Source of the DNA: Actinernus sp. WN-2022
Lineage: Eukaryota; Cnidaria; Anthozoa; Actiniaria; Actinernidae
Direction: 5' to 3'
Assembly: GCA_030867875.1 (NCBI GenBank)
Contig: JAOWCC010000019.1
Location: 105,449,006-105,513,005, forward strand
Length of the DNA: 64,000 bases
Below the pieces are notes generated by a model that was not told the origin of the DNA, did no database searches, and saw nothing but the letters and a program-made list of their open reading frames with translations. This document shows, in pieces, positions 50,301 to 62,300 of the stretch. Every line of letters begins with the position of its first letter. Position 1 is the first letter of the stretch. Position numbers and translations under genes: made by a program.

Positions 50301-53300
50301 GACTTTTTAAGCAGAGGGCTCAAACTTTTCCCACAATGCCATTTGGGAGAATTCTGTGCACTCGTTAGCGGTAGGTATGGCTGCTTCGGTAGGGTTTCCA
50401 ATGAAATGTGCTCTAATTTGGGAGAAAAAAGCCACTGCAAGAGAGCTAGAGGACATCATTAAGTCTGAGGATGGCTGAAAAGTACTTGGTTTGCTTTTAG
50501 TAGGCCTTGTGAGGGGTTTCACAGGATTTTTCTGTTGTGTTTCTGCTTTGAGTCACATGAAATAATTCTTCACTGAAATTTTGCAGTTGGTTGTCTTTTC
50601 CCCCTGCTCAACCTATTAGGATGTGTTTTTGTCACTTTAAAGCAACGGCTTGAGTCCAAATCACCGCTCTTGGTTGTTGGGGTAAAAGACTTATTATAAT
50701 AAAAAAAATCTACCAGAGTCCCAGAGGGGGAGACCCCTTGTGAATTTTTTGTTGATTACCCAGCATGCAGTTGGAGGTGAGAGCAGGTAAATGTGGTCGA
50801 GTGAAATGCAGTGTAAACATCGGCGTGGTTCACAGTCGTTTGGTGCATTTTATGCAAACAAACCTGCTGGTTGGAAAGATTAAACAAGGTACTGTAATGA
50901 CTGAGTGGTGATTTTGTATTTGCTTTTGATTTCAAGTGTGAATGGGAAGGGTTTTTTGAGCCGATTTTCAGCTCCTCAAAATTCGTGAAAAGCGAAGAAA
51001 TGAACAACAATCTCCAAAACAAATAAGTTTTTCTCCAAAGTGGAAGGGGCAAGTGAGCCCATTACAGCTTTGGCTTCGAAGTCATTCATCCCTTGAAATA
51101 ATATCACAACATCGTATTTCCAGCATGTCTAGGTGTGATGCAATAATTTTCTCCAGGTACATGCTTCATGTTGGGCGGTTACGGGTGGTGCAGGAGGGAA
51201 AGGGTTAATTTGTCAATTGAATCCCAAGCGGTTCCACAGTTATGGAAACTTGCCAATATAATTATTATCTCTTCCTAAGGAATCTCCCTTCATGTGTATC
51301 AACAAGCTACGCCCAATATCCTTGACCAATATTATTATTAGGATCTTTGAGATAATTATATACCAATCTGAAATCAAATCAGTAGTTAGATCAGTTATTG
51401 GTCCTGGTCAATTTGCATATAAAGAGGGTTGTAACACTTCATTAGCATTGCTTAAGAACCAGCACACATGGCTAAAGTGGCTGGATAAGGAGGCCGGTTT
51501 TTGCCTTTGATTTTTCAAAGGCTTTTGATTCTGTGAATCACCTTGTACTTTTCAATAAGATTAAAGTGCTACCCATCAACCCTTTCATAATAAATTGGGT
51601 TCTTGATTTTCTTAGTGGTTGGCAGAGTTGTTGCTGATGGTTTAACATCATCCTTTGTTTCTGTTAACAAAGGTCTACCTCACAGGACCATACTTGGACC
51701 AGTGTTATTCTCAATAATGCTATATGATATCAAGGTAGTCAATGCTAACAGGGCTACACTAGTAAAGTACCGTAAACACCCGTAGATAAGCCACACCTTT
51801 TCACCCAAAATGTTCATTCAAAATCGGGGGTGCGGCTTATCTACGGGAACACCTAGAAAAGGTACCAAACATTTGCATAAATTACCATTTGTTTAAACTC
51901 CACTGTATGTGGATACCACTAAACCTTTATTAAAACTAAACTAGAAGCATTGGTCATTGCTTTCAGAATTTGGAGGCTCTTAAAAGAGCCAGTTGTGTTA
52001 TGTGGTTCAACTAAACCATCCTTGTTTTTCAAACAGTTCACAGTCGCTTTCGTTGAACAGCTAAACATTACAAGACATGGTATTTCCATTCCTCCACAAA
52101 GTTTTCTGCAATGTCGCCGCTTGCCGGTAACTTTGATTGCGGCCGATCTTTCCACCACGAGCGAGAAAATACCACAAGGGAGATGGCCAACTGTTTCTCC
52201 AGCTTTAAGGACCCGACAGCAAATCTATCATTACTTCATTTCCTATTTCTTTTTCAGCATAAAGATTCTCTCCAATGTTTGGAGTCCAGATATCCTTGTA
52301 GACGTGATATCCACGAACAGCAGATTCCAAAACAAACTTCTCCATGTTTCCTTCGATCTGTTAATTATAAGCTAGTGGTGCGTGATCTAAGCTTATGATT
52401 ATGTACGTGTGTTTGTTAAGCTACAGCGATCTGATTGGTCGCATAACGTCCACTGTTCAGCGATTTGATTAGTCCAACAAACTTTCGATCTGACTCTGAA
52501 TTCAAGCTTAGCTGTGTTTCTTTTCTCTATTCTAAGGCTTAAAAATTCACTTTAGACTTTAAATGATCTGCTTTTTCTCTCCCATTTGGCTAGGCATTAA
52601 TAAGATCTGGATGTTTATGAAGTACTTGCTCGAGAAAACATTTCTAACGTCACAAAAACCAGCAGAATAGGGGAAAATTACCTGTACGCTAGACCGTAAT
52701 AATTAAAGCAAAAACTCTTCTAAGTCCTACCTTAGACCTAATATATTAGAATTTCGTGAATATTTAAACATGATTAAGCTTATTTACCTTCCAAAACATG
52801 CTGATTCACAGCGCTTGTCAAAGCATGCATGTAAACAACCAGGCATTCTTTGCAATTTTACATGTGGGAGATTGGCACTAGTTAACGAAAATCCAAGATG
52901 GCGGACCTCAGACCTACTCGTGCAAGTATTGTTTTGCCAGAAAACCTTTCTTGCTCTAGCGATTAAAGGAAAGCGGATCCTTGGAATTGTTGTTAGTTAA
53001 TTGAGGAATAAATGTGGAAGAATTCTGGAGTGATTTAAAGACTGCAGGTTAAAATATACACAAGAAATGACAAGGCAAGTTGAACCATATTCGATCGAAT
53101 TAAAGTTGCAATTATGTATTTGTGACAATCTGATGAAGTTTTGCTTCAAGTACGAGCGTTTATGAACTCCAACAAAATATTATTCTTTTTTTTTGAAGAA
53201 GTTTGGCATCAAGTACAAGTGTTTATGACCTCGGACAAAAGATTTTCTAATTATTTTTTGTATTAAAAAAAAAGTTTTTTTCCTAAATTCAAGCTTCAAA

Positions 53301-56300
53301 ACTAATGGGGTGCGGCTTATCTAGGGGTGCAGCTTATACACGGGTGTTTACGGTATGCTGACGATTTAACTCTTAGTTCTGGGGTTAATGATGTTTCTCG
53401 ATAGCGAAGTTCACAATATAATGGACTGGGCTACTTAAGTAACCATATGACAATTAATGTTTCTAAAACCAAGGAGTTAGCAGTACATGTATGAAACCAT
53501 GCCTAGTATTATGTGTAATATTGAGCAGGTATCTAATTTATATATCTATTTCAACTCTGATCCCACTAATTGGTGTGACGATATGTACTTCCGGTGACGT
53601 CAGCACCAGTCACGCGTGAATGCAGGGACCATGCTTTCCGGTTCACAGTCTAGTTGTGTTGTGACAGAGCTACCGGTATTCACTTGTACGGAAGCAATTC
53701 AAATACAAAGGAGTTACCCTACTTGTTGTGTACTGTCATATCCTGCACCGATACATGGTGTCAGAAGTTAATTAGGAAGCCTCTGCTGGACATTAAAATG
53801 AAGAAACTTTGGGAAACTGACGGCAAATCCACCGAGTGCGATCTTCGTACGAGAGCACATGGTCGAGAAAAAAAGTGAAACTGAAGACGCCAAAGAGGTA
53901 GAAAATACGAGAAGAACTACACAAAACATCAGGAAAACGGTGAGTGGAGCCACTACCAATAGTTTTGTCGCAGTTGTAGAAGTGAGCTTGAGAAGAAAGC
54001 GCCCAAAGAATAAAATATGTCGGATAATGAAGGAGAAAATCCGCCACAGCCACAGGCAGCACAACAAGCACAGGCAGCGGTGAAATTCATACAAATCCCG
54101 GTAAACATTCCATTACCATCTAAACTAGAGCTCAAAGGAAATCTAGCCCTAAACTGGAAGAGATTTATTAGAGCTTGGGAGATTTATGAAGTGGCAGCGC
54201 GCCTTAAAGATCCAGAAAACCAGCATTTTGATATTTTAATTAGTAAGGCTGCCAAGCATATGTACGTCTTACGTATTTGTAGGCAGTACGGTTATCCTTT
54301 AGGGTCACTGGATCATCTTTTCAAGAGTTTGATTTTATCTCTGTTTCTATATGCATTGTCTGTATGGGGTTGTGCTAGCTACAACAAGATCTTGTTAGAA
54401 TTGTCAAACTGCAGTGCAGAGCCATTAAGTTTGGGTATCTCATACATATTACACCTATATCTGAGCTCATTGTTACATCTGATTTAAGAATATGGAATAT
54501 AATTATTAGTGATATGTAGTGCTAGCTAGCCCACTAGCAGATCGCCTTCCACCTGTTAGATCTAGGTTGTTAAGGAAATGAGCCCATCATTATATCTTAC
54601 CTCGATCGACCCCCCCCCCCCCCCCCCCATGCAGCATTTTAAGGTGTTTGTGAATCGCTGCCTTTTTAATACTTTATAATGTCGCGTTGTATAGTAGTAT
54701 ATATAATTATTATAGAGATATTATTATTATTTTCACATTTTTACATCATATATATTGTATATTACTGTTATCCATGATGCTTGTTTATTGGAATAATAAA
54801 GATCAGTGTGAAAAAAAAATGATACTTCTGCTGTAGGCTAATAATAGACAAAGTCTTTTTGTTTATTGTTTTACTTAGAAAGGACAGAAAAAAGTGGATG
54901 GAATTTAGATTCATTATTACATGATTGTACAGTCTTAGAGTTTATAGGCTTTACAAGATATTGTTTGTTTGATTCAGCTGCAGAATAAAATATTTTCATT
55001 TTGAGTGGCCGAGTCAATAGGTTAACATATTTTAGTTTTCTATTACATGTAAATATATAAGAAACGAAAAACACCAAGTACAGAGAAATTCAACAGGCAA
55101 CTGAACTGGAAAAAGACATGACTGAAGACTCAAATGTGAGATATGTGGTGATGATACCTGAATTACGAGTGACATGTACATGTAGAGAGTTTTTGAGTAA
55201 GGATGGATAAAAGATTAAGAGCATGTGTCCTAACAATTTATCTCTAGTTACTTGTGAAATATTTATAAAGAAATACATTTTAAATAATATATTTAAATCA
55301 ATATTTTTATTACCAGTATTTTAAACGTATATTTAGAAAAAAATAGATTCATCATTAATTAATAACAAGAGCCCATCTGGGCTTTCACTCGGGCCACATG
55401 AGATTGAAGATGAAATACACTTTCATTTGAAATCCTCTTAGTAATAACCAAAGGGAAGAATTATTAGCTGAATATTAGCAGTCTTTAGGAGTGGCCGGTA
55501 GCACGGTGACTTTCATTCTCTGCTCCCCTAGTATAATATATATATATGTAATTTAATATTTTTGTTTTTTCTCGTATGTAAATTAAGTAGTTGACCTTTT
55601 ACTGTAAACACTACTTATTCATGTAACACACGTTTGCAATTTAGTCTGCTGTTCTGTTATACTGCAGGTTCCAAGTACTAATAGATGATTGTCTCAAATG
55701 TATGTTTATATTTGTCCCAAATTATAAGTTGTATCCTGTCCATCCTGTGATGGAGCTATCACTATATTTCTCTACTGTTCTTTATCAAGTTCGCTGATCG
55801 CCGCCAGTCGCGGCTACCCTCGTGAAGAATCTAAAGAATTATGTCTCTTCCGGTTTGAATTTGACTCATGTGTATGTGTTGCTTTTGGAGTTTCAAGGAT
55901 ATGTTGATCCAAAACTACAGGCTCTTGGGGTTTTTCATTGACTTGTGAACTTGCAGGCTCTGTAACTTGTTTTGTTTTCTTAGTATAACATAAAGTCTTG
56001 AACAAGTCATGTTCTCAAGCATGTCGCGCATGACCTCTGTTTCTTCATCCAATGACTCCGCGTCCGAAGTATCTTTAAGATTCATTAAGTTCTCTACTTT
56101 CATCTGTAATCTGGGAAACTCAATCTTTGCCCATGCCTCGTATGCGGTGCCTTGGCACATAACTACTCCTGTTGTTAAGTAGACGTGGATGGTTAAATAA
56201 GTAAAAATCCTTCGACAGCTTGAACCGTTTCCGCTAGGTCAATATCTTCGCTGGAACGAAATAACTTGATCTCAATACTCTCTGACTGTGTCTCTGCCTC

Positions 56301-59300
56301 ATTTAAGTTAGCCTGCAATGCAGGCGTTTCTAGTGGTTTTCCCCATTTTCGTGGACGTTTTCTGCTCACGAATGAATTTCAGACGAGTAGGAATGGAGCG
56401 AGGACGAAAAAGCGAGAGAAGGGGGAGGGGAAGAGGGGAAAAGAAAAGAAGAGGGGAAAAGAAAAGAAGAGGGGAGGGGGAGGGGGAAGAAGGAAACGCC
56501 TGCCCGCAAGGCCTGTGATTTTGAAAAACTTTGTTCGTCCACGAACGAAGGCTTCTGATTGGTGTGGTACTGACAATTTTGATTGGCACCAATCATTTGT
56601 TCGTCCATATCGCATTTCGAGGAAAACTTCAGCGTAATCAGCGAAAGGTTATATTAGTTCGGCGAAGCAGACTTCGAATATTTCTTTATACAGCGGGTTA
56701 ATTTTCCTGCTCTAAAGCTAAATCTCTAAAGAAGGCTGGAACAGAAATAAGGTTTGCAATTGCAACAACTTGCCTTTCGGTTGGAAGAATGGCGAGGAAG
56801 TCTAAGCACCCGGATTTGGGGGAAAAGTTTGATTTTCAACTCCTTGTTCGTGTGAAGGAAACTGATGACAAAGCCGTTGTTTCCCTCTAAAATCAAGTGA
56901 CTTCATTGGAATCGAAGGCTAGATTTACAACACAAACAACAATCCAAATTGCTTGACATTATACAGAAGTTATGTTTATGATTTTTATATTAGCCCGACT
57001 GATTTTGGAGAAAACATACGTTTTCCCCGAGCATTTTCTGTCCATATTAATGTGGCGGAAGCCTAAATGTTAACGACCAAACCATATTCAAGCGCATAAA
57101 TAAAATTATTTCAAGCACTTCTATCAATACTATGAACTTCCTGTTACATATGTAAGAACTACGATGGTGCCTGATTCTATTTTTGAATTTATTTCGAAAG
57201 TAAAGAGCTGTTTTCAGATTCTTTTGAGTTATATTCCCATCTCATGATGTGCAAACAATGCTGCATGTGAACGAGCCCACCACTGCGGTTACAGATTGTT
57301 TACCAAATTGAAATCTTGGTGGCGGCCAAATGGCTATAGAAAACTTGTTATAAATCGCTTGATATCATTGAAGTTACATTGATGATTTAGAGGTTGATAA
57401 CCCGGTTAATTTTGGAGGCAATGTACATTTTCTGAGGCCTACAATGCAATCAGCGAGGAAAATTGCACTGGTAATTTTTGACAGATCAGACATGCATAAC
57501 TAATTAGGAGCCGTTTTTCAAAATCACAGGCGTTGCGGGCAGGCGTTCCCTTCCCTTCTCCTCCCCTCCCCCCTACTTCCTACACGTGTATCTATCTACG
57601 CCATCAATACATGTCCAAATATATTTCGGTTTCCCAAATAAAACACCTGCATTGCAGGCTACATTTAAGTGGCCGATCCAACTTATGGTAAATCACTGAC
57701 AGTTTTTAAGAGACTCATAATATTGGTCTTGAAGTGCCTTCACCCAAAATAAGATGTTCTCCTCGGATGTTTTAAATGCAGCACAGCCGATGGCTTATAG
57801 ATTCCAATATATATTTCTTCGAATTTTAGCTTTCTTTGTTTTCCAGTCCTCTCTTGGAAGCACTTGATATGATATTTTTCTTGTATTTCATCCATTCGGC
57901 CCAAATCAAGATCAGGAGGAACTCAGAAAAATGGGTAAAATCTGAGAAACATCACGACCATCACAAAGCGTGACCATACAATTAATGCATAATTTAATGC
58001 ATGCATGGAACAAAAAAACGGCCTGCATTTTAAGACTCGGTGCTGCCACAGGCAGCCCGAGTAATAATATGTTAAAATACTTACAGTGATGCAATAACCG
58101 ATCCTGTGTATTCAGAAGGCTTGGCACAATGCACACTGTTCAAAGAAGTTTGGCCAGAGATGCTCATCCCATCAGGGACAAGATGAATTTTCTTCTGTAA
58201 TTTCAATACTAAAAATAAGGAATACATTTAGTGAATATATATATATATATAGGCATACAGGTAATGTGACATAGCAACAAACTTGTTCAGTAGGAGTTAT
58301 ACATAATATTGAATAATAACTTGACAGATAGAAATTTATTATAAGTAATAGCATGACACAAGGGAAATTAGTTACTAAATTGCCCCACGAGCCAAGGGAG
58401 GATTTGTGGAAGACTTTTACAAATCCTCCCGAGGCTCACAGGGCAATTTATATAATTAGTAACTAATTTCCCTCATGTCATCAATCAATCAAACTTTATT
58501 AAAAGAGGGTGACACTTTACATAGTACTAATACACTTGTGGCCCTCAACATATAAATACAAATTCAGAGCTGAAATTACAGACCTGTACAACTGTGGAGT
58601 TTTTTCCAGTTCGAAAGTCCGATGAAGGTTTTAAAATACAAATTATGTATGTACATGTACATTTGATTTTCTTCCAAAAAAATAAATGTCCTCTGAACTC
58701 AAGCTTCTAAACTTGCGATGCTGCTTATCTATGGGTTTTAAACAGTAACCTCCATGACATTATGATCTAATTATTAATTTAATAGCACTGTGCTTAGTAA
58801 TGTACGACAGTTTCCATAAAAGAACATAATATTTAAAGCATGATATAGGTGATAACCTATGTACCTGTAATAATGTTCATCAGCCCATTTTCTAAATCAA
58901 CCTCAGAGCAATCCTTTGGAACACACACACCCCATCTGAAGGTTCCAGTAAAGGGATTTGGTGGTTTGCTCTGTTAAACAAAACAAGCCATGTACAAGTT
59001 TCAGTACGGTAAATTTCATTTTCAGTAAGGAAAATGATTTTGTTTAAAAAAATTGGCCATTTAATTTTATGCTGATCAATGTGTGACTTCAGTGTTAAGT
59101 CAGAGTATTACACATACATGAGCAACAATAATCTACATTTCAGCTGGGTTGTTAGTAGAAATTGAAAGGCATTATAAAGAGCTACCTACATAGTGTTTTA
59201 GGCAAAATAGGCAGCTGTTTTTATCCTGACAGCCAGCAGAAATCCACTGGTTGCTGGCTTCTACTGACAACCCTTCATTTACATGTTTGTTACAAGTAAG

Positions 59301-62300
59301 GGAAGGATGTAGTATAATGATAGGATATTATATGGGAGTCCATAATAGTACATGTAGCAAAGGTTGAATGTATCTACCATTGAGTTTGATAGTAATAATG
59401 ACATCAATGGAAACTAATTTATGTTGCTCGTCACCATATTTTCAGTTTTGATGAAGGCATCTGATTTATTTGATTGATATAGCTAAATTGACATGATCTG
59501 CCATCAACCTTTGTCTTTCCAATATAGGATTTAACAGACATGTACAATAGATGACTGCAGCCCTACTTGTGCTCTCCTTGCCCCATTGAAAACCATGCAC
59601 ATACACAATTTGCATCGATCCCTGCTGAAAGAGTTCTAGACTATGGGGAGAAGAGAATTAATCTGCTGGTGAAGGACACTTTCTTTGTTGTGCATGCATT
59701 AGCTAGGATTATCTATCAACTCTGTCAATTAACTAACATTGGGCTCAAATACCTTGCATATATAACCACCTATTTCTGGTTTTCAAAACTTTGGTTTATT
59801 CATCAATCATTAATTGTGGACAGCGGTACACATACAGTACTCTTCAAAAATATTACAACAGGGAAGTGAAATTTCCCCTAAGAGACAATGGAAATTTTAC
59901 TTGTTCAGGTGCAATTCACTTCGATCCCTGCTGTAATATTTTCAAACAGTACTGTATATCAAAGAAAGCATCCCTACGTATACATGTACATTGTACACCA
60001 GCAGAGTTCTCTCTTCTCTCTCTCCTAGCTTTTATCTTGGGAAGAGAACTCTTCCAGCAGGGAATATATAAGCAATATATATTTATGTTGCATCATATTT
60101 CCAATACTTTACCGAATTTGTAATTGGTCCAATGTTAGCAAGACAATAGTGGAACCCTTCCATGCCAGCACTAGTACATTCACCATAAGAACCCAACCAG
60201 GTCGTACCACCAACAAGTATGCCTGCTCCAGGCTTCCCAAAAGTATCAACATCTAAAAGCAACAGCAAAAACAACAAATACGTACTTCAAATAAGTAAGC
60301 TAAGGGTTAGAGACTACGGTTGTTTACCATTAACACGGAAATTCCTGAAATTTCGGTTGGAATGTAAATGGTAAACGTTTTTTCGGTTCGTCGCGTGGAA
60401 AATTTCCGAAATTAATGGAACGTCTGAAAAGGTAGTCCAACCGGAATTTCTGAATGGGAAATCGTGTACCATTTACAATTCCTATTCGGTCGTACCAGTT
60501 CCAGGCCTTATACGGAGCGATTTTCATCTGGAACGGTTTGTGGACAAATGGTAAATGTTTTTTTCCGATCGGGGAATTCAGTTTGGGAAATTTGGTGTAC
60601 CATTTACACCGAAATTTTCGACCGGAATTTCTGTGTAAATGGCAAACAATCTACATGGTGTGCATGTTTTATTGACAAATACGAACACATGCAGACTGTA
60701 CAGCAATAACAGGACCCCCGCCATTAACTGGAGCATTCATCTATCACATCAGAGTTCTCCTGAAGCACCGGCAACTTTCTCTGTGTACTCTATAGTTACT
60801 TTACACCATGCCAGCTACATGTACAGGTTTTCTACAATACTATTCATTTTTTTTCTCCCCCTACTTAATGCCTGTGTTGTCCCTGTAAACCCAGGTTAAA
60901 TCGACCATGTGGAAAATAGACCGTTTTTTTTTTTTACTTTTGATGTATGTATAACAGCAAAACCATTGATACTGCTGAAAAGAGCACATTGAAGTTAGTC
61001 AAAATCCCAAATTTGAGTTATATCTTGAATAGGAGCAAAGTTATAGGCCCGCAAAGTCGGAAAAGTTTACAGACGTTTGTAAGGAAATTTTGAAGTCGAA
61101 ATTTCCATACAAACCACAGGCAGCCCAGACTAGACATCTATTTCCCGCTTTTTGGGTTACCTGTGGTATGTTTCATAAGCGATCTCGTAAGAGTTTATAT
61201 AATTGCTCCTTGTGAATTCTCTTTTCCGCCCACTTATCTTGAAAGCACCGCCTGCGATGTCTACCGCTGATTTGTGGACCGATCAATCTGCGGATCGTAT
61301 ACAGAGAGAAATATTTTGAATTAGGAATTTATTTTCCAGGCCGTTTTCACGTCGTTTGGCCTGAAACGTGGATGAGAAGTGCTTACACATCTCTGGATTT
61401 GTGTGCCGAAAGCAGAGGCGAAATCAATTTGAATTTCTTGTAGAATTTCGGCGGCGAGTGAGGTCACATCGATGAAAAGCGCCTCGAAGCTGCATACCTT
61501 GTGTATATTTGTGTCTTTGAGGTAGACACGCGGCCAACCGTGAAAATCTCGAGGCCTAATAAACTGCTTTAGAAGTCCCCAAATCACACCAAAACCACTC
61601 ACACAACTTCATTAAGTATCAATCTTTTATTATTGAAGATTTATTTCGTAGGAATTGGAAAAGAGAATTTACAAGGAGCAATTATATAAACTCTTCCAAG
61701 ACGCTTATGAAACATTCCACAGGTAACCCAAAAAGCGAGAAATATATGTCGAGTCTGGGCTGCCTGTGTACAAACACAAATTTTCCGAAATTTTCCGAGT
61801 TTGCAGGCCTAGCTATTCAAGATATAAGATTTGGGATTTTGACTAACTTTGAGGTGCTCTTTTCAGCAGTGTCAACGGTTTTGCTGTTATACGTATATAA
61901 CAAAAGTTTAAAAAAACTGTGGAACAGTATATCAAACCACAACTATTGTATTCTATTAAACACAGCCTCTAGCTATGGAAATCAGTGCTATGGTAAAAGA
62001 GACTCCGTGAAGAAATAATAAAGTTGTATCGTATTATTGTATTTTATTGACAGTTTCTAGAAAATGCGCAGTATCATTTATATGTGCAACGCAAAACAAG
62101 CGAGACCTCCCGAACATTAGCATAACAATGGTAATGTTTACCAAGTGAACACAAACTGACAAAGCATATCGCTATTCCTTGTCGAGCCGTACACGAGCAA
62201 GTTTCGCGACTTAATTGACAAGTTTTTCAATGATAAGTCTCCTTGTTCAAAAGCTGGCATGCCAAGGAGAATGAACAAGAAGAATGCCAGCTTTTGAACA

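Noticed and set aside
50230..50460. BEL/Pao-like RNase H ending (TADFLSRGL)
   Set aside because: A single short match without neighbouring motifs; chance is likely.
56266..56637. Basic Arg/Lys-rich open frames on both strands
   Set aside because: They arise from the purine-rich tract in the left end of the MULE-like element.
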